A DNA stretch of 64,000 nucleotides from Jaapia argillacea MUCL 33604 (taxonomy: Eukaryota > Basidiomycota > Agaricomycetes > Jaapiales > Jaapiaceae): NCBI GenBank assembly GCA_000697665.1, contig KL197749.1, positions 200,988 through 264,987 on the forward strand, in the 5' to 3' direction. Positions within the stretch are counted from its first letter, which is position 1. Every line of letters begins with the position of its first letter. The position numbers and the translations under genes are program-made. This document shows positions 35,573-45,952 of the stretch, in pieces. A model generated the notes under the pieces. The model was not told the DNA's origin, did no database searches, and saw nothing but the letters and a program-made list of their open reading frames with translations.

Positions 35573-36480
35573 CTAGTTCAGTCGTGGAGGGCAGGAATCC
35601 GAGGTGTCTGTCCCGCTTTCGGAAGAGGTCGATGAGATGCAATGTGGGAAGTCGATCGTGATGCGGACGGGAGGTGTAGAGTTGAAATTTGATCGCGACG
35701 GAACCGAGGGGTTATTGGATTGCGTGAAGTTCTGAAGGGGTAAACATCGGACTTGTGTGAGGTTCGGAGGGGACTCAAAGGTGCGAGATCATCGCAAAGG
35801 TGGAGCAGAGGGCCTAACCAGGCAAATGGGGTGTACGACGAGAAATCGAGAATTGACGGCGAACAATGAGGCAGGAAAGAAACGCGCTGGGCGTTAATGA
35901 AATTGTTTGCTTACCGGTCCGCGATACAGTGATGGAAAACAACAGTTCGAGATGGGGGGAACTCAGGGAAGCCCCACAGCTACGCGACGCGGGGGTTGAC
36001 AATGCCGATATATCACAAGGATAACAGGATAATCAAGGGGTCTGAGATTTGAGATAACCTGGGGGCCGGGGACGAGCGCCTCGAGGCTCGGTGACGACTT
36101 GCACCAAACGTGAACTTAAGGGGAACGTATTGCAGCACAAATGGCGCAATGTGGAGGGGGAGGGGGATTTGAGGAAACGTACACTGAAGGTGTGATGGTA
36201 CTTCCTGCGATCGGAAAGGGGCGTCTGAGGGGAGTTCAACTTGTGGGGGCGTTTCGACCGCCACAGATTTACGAACGTGTCGCCAAGGCTCTTGCATCAA
36301 CTCGGCGAGGTTTGATGGCTAACGAGAGCCCTGATGGATGAATATATCAGCGAAGATTTTGAATGATGCAGAATATAGCGAAGCGAATATTTACTTACCA
36401 GGATCTTGCTCAGATACGAAGACAACGATAGGAGCTCGTAGTGGTCGCCCGCCTGTGCGGTGCAACCCTGTTATGGACGT
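35573..36480 (-). CDS. Hypothetical multi-exon gene
   Basis: Not recognised. Several minus-strand exon candidates have good splice sites. GGRPLRAPIVVFVSEQDP runs up to a GTAAGTA donor near 36401. LAELMQEPWRHVRKSVAVE and TPPQVELPSDAPFRSQEVPS precede a GTACGT donor. LWGFPEFPPSRTVVFHHC runs up to GTAAGC near 35916. The last exon, 35731-35573, includes TPPVRITIDFPHC and GTDTSDSCPPRLN before TAG. The first ATG and the exact joins are not clear. The gene lies downstream of the NAT9 gene on the same strand. It could be short (about 200-250 residues) or partly decayed. Confidence 0.4.
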
Positions 36481-36622
36481 GCTCCCATACGAGTGAAGGC
36501 AATGTTAGAGATAAATTCCAGCAAATGTGAGATATCGATGTAAAGCAGCGAGGATTCGAGTCCTTTTCTTCGCTGGAGAGGAGAGAGTGGACAAGATCGT
36601 ATCACGAGGCATCTATACGAAG

Positions 36623-37749
36623 TTAAAGTGGCTGCCAGTTAATTACTCTCCGTTCGCCCGTTTCCCAAATCACCATCTCACGCCTAACACAACGCATCTC
36701 GACCTCTCCGAATACCGCGACTCGTTTAACAACATCAAAACCCACCTTTTCAAATAACCTGATACTTGGCGTATTTGTCTCTGCGACTCGCGAGACCAGG
36801 TGTTTGGGCAAGAGGGGGAACGGGATGGGTGCCAACTTGGCAGGCGAATCCAAGTGGAGGGGATTTGACGTTGATTCTGGAGGGGGGAAGGGGGAAGTCA
36901 CGTAGGAGAGCAGAAGACCAAGCGCAGAGAGGGCATGACCCTTCCGGCGGTATTCTGGCTCTGCAGAATGTGGGGTGATCGTGATGGAAACACAGGGGGA
37001 GATGGGGGAAAGGTCACGCCAAACCATAGCAATAGTTTCGATATACCAATAAGGTGATGTCGTCAAGGGGGAAAAAATCAAAAGTGTCAGCTGACGCTGT
37101 ATTTGCGACCAAAGGAGGTAAAGTGCAAGAGGGCGGTGTTAGGTGTTGTGCTTACCGGCGATCATAATCTCGACCTCAGCTTCGAAATCTGGGTCCTCTC
37201 CTCCATCTTCCGCGTGTGGGGAGCCTTTGAGGAATAGGTTGACGTCGCCGATCATGGGCAAAGTGGAGAGGGATGAAGGGGTAAGGTCGACCAGGTCCGT
37301 TGGGGTGGCCCGGGCCAGGACGATGAACGTTAACTCTGTTGCGGCCAAAGGAGGGGCCCGTCAGCAACGGAAGGCCCAGGGGAGGCGCGAATGGACTCGC
37401 TGTCTTCATCCTCTCGCCATTTCTCTAAAGCCGTTCCATCAGCGAATGGCACTAGGACGAATCGGGCACAAGTCTCACTCTGCATCTCGTACTCTTCTTC
37501 CAACGTGAGCGGCTCGCTCGCGGTCAGTTCCCGCAACTCCGCGCTGGACATCCATTGGTGATATTTCTGCGGCCTGGTTTCAGAGGAGAGATTTTTTTAT
37601 GGGCGCTAGACGGAAACGTACGGCGACATGTTCTTCCCTACGTACAACTCTCTCAGCAATCACGAGAGATCTAGAAATGTCACAACGTGCCTGTATGGAA
37701 CGAGGACAACTTTCTCCCCGATGAGTACTGTTTCCTGGTTTAACAGCAT
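36623..37749 (-). CDS. NAT9-type GNAT acetyltransferase
   Basis: Starts MLLNQETVLIGEKVVLVPYR (ATG 37749), continues through a tiny exon (EEHVA), then YHQWMSSAELRELTASEPL and TLEEEYEMQ, LTFIVLARA, GDVNLFLKG, VEIMIAG, then EPEYRRKGHALSALGLLLSY (acetyl-CoA loop of Q/R-x-x-G-x-G/A type) and NTPSIRLFEKVGFDVVKR. The order and the ELTASEPLTLEEEYEMQ block are hallmarks of N-acetyltransferase 9. At least four introns, one ~61 nt between DEDSE and LTFIV. The substrate of NAT9 is not firmly settled; links to tubulin have been reported in animals. Expected in the cytosol, as no targeting signal is visible. Confidence 0.85.
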
Positions 37750-38514
37750 CAGTATACCGCTTGAACACTGAGAATCGACGTCGCTGAGGCAACTGCTTTC
37801 GAACGGAAGTCGGTCACCATCTGATTGTCCGATGCGCCTGAGTTCCACGTTGGGCCGTCGATTGCCCAAATTTGGCCAAAAAAAAAGACTAATTACGCGA
37901 GCTCCTTTACCCCGCATTTGTCTTCGACTCTCGCCTTCCCCCTCGTTCGTGAAAAATTTTGCGTTGCGGTTCAATCTCCCCACATCTTCAGCGGGTCATA
38001 TTGTCATGCTTTCTCTGTCAATCCACAAGGAATCGCTCGACGAAATGGCCATGGAATGGCGCGGATTTGACGATCCATGGACGGAAGTCCGCGTTGTGGA
38101 GCCAAGCTCCTGGTTCGTCCACTCCTCGTTTCTGGATCGACTCCCCTTCTCCACAGGAGTTGCAAATACCTGCATCCACCCGTGGGCCGTCCTCAAGCAC
38201 GGATGCCAGCGATATCGAATTCACGGATAATACATTCGTCAAGAAGCCCAAATGCTCCCTTGGCGGACAAACTCAAAAATAGAAACCGACAGTGCGTTCG
38301 TGCGTCCGTGCGGGTCTTCGCTTCCAACGCTCTCGACCTGTTATGGTTTCCACTTTTTCAAATGGGGGAACAGTTCTTGATACCTTGATGAGATCTCAGA
38401 GGAAGATCGCAGATGCTTCGTACCTGACGACCAAACCCCAGATCATATGATCACTCGATTGGCAAAGGTCTCGTTGAGCTGACGCTCTTGGTATGAGTAT
38501 GTGTTTTTCTGCAC
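37750..38514. other. Divergent intergenic region, NAT9 and transporter 1
   Basis: No gene is recognised. ORFs here overlap on all frames and lack ATG starts in good context. The right end is the promoter of the first GPR1/FUN34/yaaH gene. Confidence 0.45.
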
Positions 38515-38557
38515 GAATCAGGCGGAGATTCGACATATCCTGGTGCAACGTATAAAA
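38515..38557 (+). promoter_or_regulatory. Promoter module of transporter 1
   Basis: GAATCAGGCGGAG at 38515-38527 precedes TATAAAA at 38551-38557, 36 bp from start to start. The same 13-mer at the same distance from TATA occurs upstream of the second paralogue. The start codon is 119 bp after the TATA box. Confidence 0.75.
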
Positions 38558-38669
38558 GGTTCGTCGCTCAATCCACTGTCCTCCATTCGTTCGAGTTACA
38601 TCCACACCTCGCCCATCACTTCAATTCGCTTTTTCACTCCCTTACTCTCCTACTTTAATCTTTCTTACC

Positions 38670-39806
38670 ATGTCCGACATCGAGAAAGCGAATGGCCGCG
38701 TCGAGCACCTCCCCCACCTCCACAACAGCGCGGTTGATCCCGTTGCCCAGCCCGGTTTCGGTCTGCGTGGTGTGCCCGTCAGGAAGTTTGGTAACCCTGG
38801 CGCTCTGTGAGTCTGCCTCTTGCGGCTCCCCATCGGTCCCCACTTATCGCATTATGTATTTAGCGGTCTGATGTCCTTTGCGACCACAACCCTCCTCCTA
38901 TCTCTCATCAATGCTAGCGCCCGAAGCGTCACTGCACCCAACATGGTCGTTGGTGTTGCAGTCTTTGTCGGTGGTCTTGCCCAACTACTCGCTGGCATGT
39001 GGGAATTCGCTGTTGGCAACACTTTCGGTGCAACAGGTAAGCTCTTCCCTCTCACTGTCAACAATTCGTCCTCTGTCTCTTGTTTCACCCTTCATCATCT
39101 TGATATCTACGGCCGACATTGGTCTTCTGTCTTTCATTTGAATTTGTTATTTTACCCCACACCATACGAAACTACCCCGCAATTCATATCATTTCAATGA
39201 TAGGTCACACCCTCATCTTTGTTTTTTATAATTACATTTCATATATCGTCTCGCCATCAATCACGACTGATTGCTAACCCGCATTGCCTTCTAATTTTAG
39301 CCTTCTCATCATACGGTGGCTTCTGGATGTCCTATGCGACCATCCTCATCCCCGGATCCGGTATCCTCGCTGGTTACACGGATCCCCAAGAGCTCCACAA
39401 CGCTTTGGGTCTTTACTTGACCGCCTGGACGATCGTCACTTTCGTCTTCCTGTAAGTACTTTTTCGTTATTCTTTTCTTTTCACCTACTCATCTCTTTAT
39501 TTTGTGCCACAGCATCGCATGCTCGAGGAAGAACGGTGTCTTCGTGTTCCTCTTCTCCACCCTTATCTTCGCCTTTGCATGCCTCGCTGCCTGTATGTCC
39601 TTCCTATTCCTTTTTGACTATCTCTCAGCTGACACCTACCCCCTTGACCAGCTGAGTTCACTGGCAACGCCCACGTCCTCAAAGCCGGCGGTGTCATTGG
39701 TATCATTGTGTCATTGGTTGCATACTATGCAGCCCTTGCCACTATGTTGACCTCCGATGACTGGTTCACATTACCCCTCTTCGAGTTCCCCAAGCGGGAC
39801 GAGTAG
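38670..39806 (+). CDS. GPR1/FUN34/yaaH acetate transporter, copy 1
   Basis: Six-helix plasma-membrane protein of the acetate/succinate (Ato/Ady2) family. Starts MSDIEKANGRVEHL. The N-terminal tail ends with PVRKFGNPGALGLMSF, a variant of the family signature NPAPLGL (NPGALGL), interrupted by an intron after NPGAL. Further marks are AQLLAGMWEFAVGNTFGAT, SYGGFWMSYATILIPGSG, LHNALGLYLTAWTIVTFVFL and FTGNAHVLKAGGV. Five exons; it ends EFPKRDE. Length (~225 residues) is normal. Introns are as in copy 2, so they arose by gene duplication. The acidic/basic tail may carry ubiquitin or phosphorylation sites. Confidence 0.93.
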
Positions 39807-40317
39807 ATGCCGGTCTATATATGTTCGCAGGGAGCCCAACGGGTGGATGAATGATTTCTTTTAACACAAGGGCGAACGCCCAAATCTCTGGGGGTAAAAT
39901 TGTAATATTGTCTAATAGTTGTGGGACGAGGTGTGGATGGATGGGCTTTCACCTGCGGAACTTCTCGAATTGTTCGCCCTTTGTATTTGTAGAGATTTTC
40001 TGTGGTCTCGATTTATACCATAGGTGTGTGCACGGGTTTTTTCGCATAAACCTACTGTACAGGGGATTGGTACATAATGCATGTTCTCCTATTTATCAGG
40101 ATCTTTCGAGATGCCAATTGACATGATAAACCAACTCTCCTGCCCGACCGCCTCTCAAATCGATGCAGACAAGAGCTTGTGCTCATTATATTCGCACATT
40201 CTGAAATCTCACCGTCACTCTGGTGATAAAAAACCACTCACATCGACGTCGATCCGCGTCGATCCTGTGAGAAAGGAAAGGAAGGAGGAGACGATATTCT
40301 CTCCGAGGGTTAGGTGG

Positions 40318-41558
40318 TTAGGGTTCGAGGGAGAACTGCCCCATCCACGTGTGCATGACATCTCCCTCCCTGATCTTCGCTGCGGTTAGCACGCCAAGGA
40401 CAAGAAGGCCGACACAGCACCAGTCCGGTTCAGGGTCGCAAAACTCAAGGAGCGAAAAGGCTATCTGAAACAAACCGGATCGATAAGAAACATTTCCTCC
40501 AGACCAATAGTCAGCGAGATGTATACGTGAACTCACTTTTCGTCGTCAAGAGAACAGTCTCACCTCGGAGTCGTGGCTTCTCCACCTTGCATTATTATGT
40601 ACACCATTCTCATGTAGATCGCATCTTAATTAACGCTCTCGTTAGTTGTCGAGTAAACAGCGTCTGCCGGACTACCAGCGACGATCGGTCCCTCTGCGCC
40701 AGCGAATCCTACAGTAGTTGGTGTCAGGAAATAGCCGTAACAGGATCTTGACGAACCCTCCGCCCTGCGACAGGTACAGTATGAGGCACGAGAAGAACTG
40801 ACGTTGGGCGCGAATTGAGGGGTCAGAGTCTCGGTATTGTTCGATTCTGGCAGAATGCCACGTTAAATAGGGGGATCCGCTGGCAGGAGAAGGGTGCCAA
40901 GGAAACGGTGCCCAGGATGCTCAGGGTTAACTCAATGAACTTGATCAGCGTGGAAGAAAGGCGTTGGGGGACTGTTCTTCGAAACGCTTCCTTAGGAGGA
41001 GCCCTTGTACCCCGAAGATGTAGTCGGGCAGGGCGTTGTTGGCAATATCGCTAATCCTGTTACAGCTAGGAGCTTCGCCTGATGGGAGATGGGACGTCAA
41101 TTACCTGGCGGTGCCAGCATGATCAAGGGAAGTTGCCAGATTGTTACACGTGTACACAGGGTTCGAACAACAACATTCAACTCACCAATCAAAATAGGAC
41201 AGCCAAACAGCGCTAACACCGCCAAGAGCGCCCATATCGCATCAATGTAGGTTTGGGACAAGAAGGGTTTGTACGTTTATTGAACAATCAATGTGAAGAA
41301 ACAAATGATGGATGATCCGCCGTTCGCGGTGAGAACAACCCAGCGACCGAATGCAGATGTATGAAGCACGCTGGAGATAAATCGCGAACCAAATTTTGTG
41401 ACCTGCGTGGCAAGAAATGAACAAAAACACGAGTGAATAGTCGAGGGATAATCAGAGCAACGAGGTGCGACAGTTCGCAAGTGAGCACAGGGTGATGCGA
41501 GGAGGGGGCTGAGGCGAACTAGGGCGAAAACTCCTCGCTGTCGAGTTGCAGACAACAT
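40318..41558 (-). pseudogene. Possible broken membrane-protein gene
   Basis: Between the two transporter genes, on the opposite strand, lie exon-like pieces of a hydrophobic protein of unknown family. They include VTKFGSRFISSVLHTSAFGR and FGRWVVLTANGGSSIICFF. After FFTLIVQ comes an in-frame TAA (41277-41279), and the same frame goes on as TYIDAIWALLAVLALFGCPI up to a GTGAGT donor. Further down are DIANNALPDYIFGVQG, LTLSILGTVSLAPF and, last, IAFSLLEFCDPEPDWCCVGL. The internal TAA and missing joins suggest a decayed gene, but a still-working gene with an intron I cannot place is possible. Confidence 0.35.
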
Positions 41559-41761
41559 GCCGAGAAGATGTCATAACTGATCAAGCGACCAGTAAAATAG
41601 AGTTGCGGGAATCTCAAAAAGGAGATTGGACTTAGCTAACGCCATGCCTTTCCCCATCCGTCCATGATTTCTCCTTGTCCCTCTGCTACCCCTTCTCCAC
41701 AAAACGTAACTCTAACAATAATGGAAGCCCCCCTGACTTCGACGGGGGTTGGTTCAATCTT

Positions 41762-41804
41762 GAATCAGGCGGAGCTTTGAAAGCCACCGTTGGAATGTAT
41801 AAAA
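41762..41804 (+). promoter_or_regulatory. Promoter module of transporter 2
   Basis: GAATCAGGCGGAG at 41762-41774 and TATAAAA at 41798-41804, 36 bp from start to start, identical in sequence and spacing to the module at 38515. The start codon is 106 bp after the TATA box. Confidence 0.75.
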
Positions 41805-41903
41805 GACCCTCTCAAAGCATATGACCCCTCAGTTCGATCCACCTCAACCGTTTCCGCTCGACTTCATCTCGTCTAACCACCCGTCAATCTTTTATCCATA
41901 ACC

Positions 41904-43095
41904 ATGTCTGACATCGAGAAAGCCAACCACCGCGTCCAGCACAACGAGATCGCCAACGGTAACGGGTCCCACATGCACAACAGTGCAGTTGATCCCGTCC
42001 CCCAGCCAGGCTTTGGCCAAGGAGGCGTTCCCATTCGCAAGCTTGGTAACCCTGGACCTCTGTGAGTTGTTTCTCCGGATCCTATCCAACAAAACTTGTC
42101 GGTGGCTGACTGAATGAATTTTAGTGGCTTGATGTCCTTCGCGACCACTACTCTCGTATTGTCTCTCATCAATGCGAGTGCTCGTAGTGTTACGACCCCT
42201 AACGTAGTCGTCGGTTTGGCCCTTTTCACCGGCGGTCTTGCCCAGCTCCTTGCGGGCATGTGGGAGTTTGCCGTGGGGAACACCTTCGGTGCTACTGGTA
42301 AGTTCTTCCACATCTAACTGGTCCGTGGCTTCGCGTTCCCCTGTTTCACACTACACGTGTGATCGATTCCCCTCCACTTCTCTCTTATCATTGCAATCTT
42401 CCATTGCCTCTGCTTCTCTCCACGCGTCCTCCCCACAAAAATCCACGATTTCCCCGCATCCCGAACCTAACTTTTACTCCGGCTTCTGATCGGGTGCTAT
42501 GCCGCTATTTTTGCTTCTTGCTCATGTCCACACATGGTGTTGGGGATTTTGTCGTTTTATCATATTTGACTAATGTTACTATCTTTAGCCTTCTCATCTT
42601 ATGGTGCATTCTGGCTTTCTTACGCAACCATCCTCATCCCTGGCTCTGGTGTTTTGGCTGGGTACACAAGTGCTGTCGAGCTCCACAATGCCTTGGGAAT
42701 CTTCTTGACTTCTTGGACCATCGTCACATTCATCTTTTTGTGAGTAATTAAACCTTTTCACTCTGAATTTCTGCGACCTTAACTGATTCGCGTATCCTCA
42801 GGATTGGTTCTCTCCGCAAGAACGTCTCGTTTATCGCCCTCTTCATCTGTCTTACGATTACCTTCGGTCTGCTTGCCGGTGGTAAGCAAACTGTGCTTCC
42901 CTGGGTTCCAAGGTAGTCGTCTAACTTATCGATTTCTTAGCTGAATTCACCGGTGGTGCACATGCTCTCAAGGCTGGTGGTGTATTGGGTGTCATTACCG
43001 CCCTCATCGCCTACTACATTGCCTTGGCTCAGCTCCTGACCCAAGACGACTGGTTTACTTTACCCTTGTTCGAAATGCCCAAGCGCCGGCTCTGA
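41904..43095 (+). CDS. GPR1/FUN34/yaaH acetate transporter, copy 2
   Basis: Paralogue of the gene at 38670. Starts MSDIEKANHRVQHNEIANGN and has PIRKLGNPGPLGLMSF (signature NPGPLGL), AQLLAGMWEFAVGNTFGAT, SYGAFWLSYATILIPGSGV, LHNALGIFLTSWTIVTFIFL, LRKNVSFIALFICL and FTGGAHALKAGGV. It ends EMPKRRL then TGA. Six helices are expected, with the same five exons as copy 1. It differs most in the N-terminal tail and in the fifth helix (SFIALFICLTITFGLLAG against VFVFLFSTLIFAFACLAA). Known family members take up acetate with protons or export ammonium; which applies here cannot be told. Confidence 0.93.
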
Positions 43096-43745
43096 TTTAT
43101 CGAAGATATCCGCATCTTCCCCTGGTTGTAAGGAGTTTTGTGGCGTGTTGTTACCCTGGGGAGTAAAAATGTTACATTTTCCGTAATCTGAGGGGACGAT
43201 TCTGTCCGGATTCGCCTCTCTGTACGTCTATACCATAGGTGTTTCTATAGGATATTCGTATGCAAACCGTACCCTCTACTATCAATGTCAATTCCGGGAT
43301 TCTTTCCTCCAGTTGCTCAGACGTTGAGATATTGCGACAAGATCACTTCTCGGCGGTGATGGGGTTCGGTATACGCCGTTGTTCAGCGATTCAAGAGAAG
43401 GGGATGCGGGTTTGAAGGAGACAGCTTCTGCATATCGACAACTGACTACAGGGGTCGAAACGAAGATACAGATTATGAATGAGTAATGAAGGTAAACTTG
43501 GTGGAATGTTGAGGCTGCAAGTATACGACAATGGAACAGACGACCCTCAGGCTTCTACTGGGGTCCGCTCGAGCTTCCTTGTAGGTTGTCCGAGATCTAT
43601 GAATGTTCAGATTTGACCTGGATAAGCCTCAACGGGATTCAGGGATCCAAATCAACTCACAACCCGTGGCCACACCACGCCTTCGAAAGTTGGTAATACA
43701 CAGCGTTGCAAGTCCAATGACCTAACCATTCGGGAGGATCTGCAC
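43096..43745. other. Transporter 2 3' flank
   Basis: No gene is seen. A tRNA-like stretch near 43670-43735 lacks a TTC T-loop and was not called. Confidence 0.45.
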
Positions 43746-44215
43746 TCAATCTTGATGTTTTGTCAATTGCGTACAGACAAAGTGGTCGAGTGACTTATCC
43801 TTGACATGAGGAACGATATGCACCTGACCTTTGGGATTTACGTCTTTGGGGGAGGCGTAAATGAAAGATCCGGGCTGGACAGTACGGAGTGGAGGTGTGT
43901 GGTGTTGAGTTGTGGGTTGGTGTCTGATCGCCAAGGAGCGAAGAATGTAGGGGTAAACGTACAACAATATGAATGGGGGGAAATTGGAGACTGGGCCGTA
44001 TGTGGTGCCCTTCGACCCGAATTTCTCCACGCCAATCATCCCAAGTGACCCCGCACATGATTTAATTATACATTTGAAAGTGGTAAACTTCCATCCATTC
44101 CGTGTTGCTCATCAACGGGTGGTAATCCACGCCCTAGATCATACTCAATGTGAGGGTACGCACCTGTACGCCCTTGGTTCAATGCGAGGTGGAACGAGAA
44201 TAATCATACCGACAA
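43746..44215 (-). CDS. Doubtful small gene, unrecognised
   Basis: Minus-strand pieces look exon-like: ATDLGCVVGMIILVPPRIEP up to a GTGCGT donor (~44159), then VSNFPPFILLYVYPYI and GSFIYASPKDVNPKGQVHIV, ending FVCTQLTKHQD and a stop at 43746. No family is recognised and no start codon is obvious. The 119-bp MITE would lie in an intron just upstream (acceptor TTACAG at ~44235). Confidence 0.3.
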
Positions 44216-44240
44216 CACAGCCTAAGTCGGTTGCCTGTAA

Positions 44241-44359
44241 TAGAGTGTATTTGCACTAGGATATCCTACGCTTTGGAATAACCAGAAAGGAAATTTTCGA
44301 GCTTTTCTGCAAGCTGATTGGCTACTCCGCTAGGATATCCTACGTGCAAATACACTCTA
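44241..44359. mobile_element. MITE with 16-bp inverted ends and TA flanks
   Basis: The ends TAGAGTGTATTTGCAC (44241-44256) and GTGCAAATACACTCTA (44344-44359) are perfect inverted repeats. Each arm is followed inward by the 12-bp palindrome TAGGATATCCTA (one extra base on the right arm). Without the flanking TA the element is 115 bp. TA at both edges fits the target-site duplication of the Tc1/mariner/pogo superfamily. No coding capacity. Confidence 0.85.
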
Positions 44360-45952
44360 ATCATGACCATGCCTTCATATGGCCAAATGAACCTCGGAGA
44401 GATAGCTGAACTCACAATTGGAGGGTATTTCTGTACTGGAGAGGAGGGGGAGTGTACTAGTGGTTAATGTTCGGCTCCAAGTTTCGTCCCACTTTCGTGC
44501 TGCGGATGCTCGGCAGCAGCCGCGCCTCTCCTGCCAGTACGGTCTGCGAAGATTACTTCAACTTGCGTCTTCTCGATACCTGCCTGTTGTGTCAATCGCA
44601 AGTAACCTACAGCTGGTACGATCCTGTTTGTCTGTCGATAGCCTGGCGCCGTTCTGACATCCGGTCGGTTAACAGGCTATTTACACGCATGCTTTCAATG
44701 CCATGAGAAACAGGCCTATATCGTCCCTGGATGTTGGAATCCGCATATATGCACTCGAAAACAATCATGGCGGCCCTTTTGGCCCATCCTGGGGACTTTT
44801 GAGTCAGCGACCATCCTTATGACTCCACTGAAACTCCTGATCTGGTGAGTGCTCCTTCCCTTGATTGGGTATTACCGAAATAGCGTCCTCCACACATCGT
44901 TCGGAAGCTAGCGCGAAAGTTAGTTTGCTGCACTGTCAGGTGTCCTGTCCTTCTTGGCGATTTAAGCTCCCGTGCACTTCCAGCGACTGCCTTCCTGCAC
45001 CACTTGTTTAAGAGTGGGCCCTGTGCGGAGAAACTTCGTGTTCTTACGACTTCCTGACAGAAATAGATTTGGGGATGGAGCGTGGCAACGATGAATGGAG
45101 GCGTGGTCCCAAGGGTTATGGATGACTACTGGCAATCGGTGCGGTGGGTCCGCCTCTTGTCATCTACGTGAAATAGGCGATGCAGTTTTTGGAATATTTT
45201 TCATGTCAGTACCCACAACGAAATCTGTCTCAGGCTCTCCAGAATACCATCGATTTTCTTGCCTGTGCCGAAGAAATGTGTCGAGGCTTGCTCTAGTTTT
45301 TTGGGAAAATGCAATCTTCGTGTCATGGCGTGCATTAATGGACTTTATTCACACTTCGAAAGCATCACAGGATCCCTTAGCAATGGTAAAATTCCCTTCG
45401 TTTCCCTATCCGCTTTTCGTTGACTATCAATCGGTGTCAATCACCGGCCCCTTCAGCTATCTCCGTATCTCCATTCGTCCTGTAATGCCAGTGTATCACG
45501 TTCTATCAGACATTGTGTCGTCATTCAGTGTTCTCGTCCTTTACGCGATGCCTGCTCGGCTTGCAAGCCAAGCCAAAGACTTCTCGATAAGCCTATCCAA
45601 TCCTCCAGGGGCCCGTATGCCAGAAACGGTGAGCCCTATCTATTTGGTTGTGAAAGCCTGCTGATCACCTTCAGTAGTTCATGAACTGGAGCTCATCGGC
45701 CGTGCTGCAATAGGCCTGCTGACTGTCAGGGTTAGGGCGAGCATGTGATTGGCTCACGTGCACTCCCACTCGGAGTCAAATATAGGTGCTCATATGTGGT
45801 GGTCATGACACCACTCCCATCGGCAATACGTTTTTAACTGACGATCCAAGGTATGCATCGTCCTGGGAGATCGAGATATACTAGCCGAACAGCCGGGGAT
45901 TCAAGCAATCCTGTATCGACATCTGCACAGTATCTGATCGTCAACCATCATC
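44360..45952. other. Intergenic, promoter of FMO gene at right end
   Basis: No supported gene. A 189-codon ATG frame (45095-45664, +) shows no family, no splice partners and no promoter box. A TATA-like CAAATATAGG lies near 45777, about 175 bp before the monooxygenase ATG. Confidence 0.4.

Noticed and set aside
43670-43740. tRNA-like stretch
   Set aside because: Has a GGACTTGCAA-type arm but no TTC T-loop and no paired acceptor ends.
45095-45664. 189-codon ATG frame before the FMO gene
   Set aside because: No recognisable family, no promoter box, composition not clearly coding; mentioned in the gap entry but not called.
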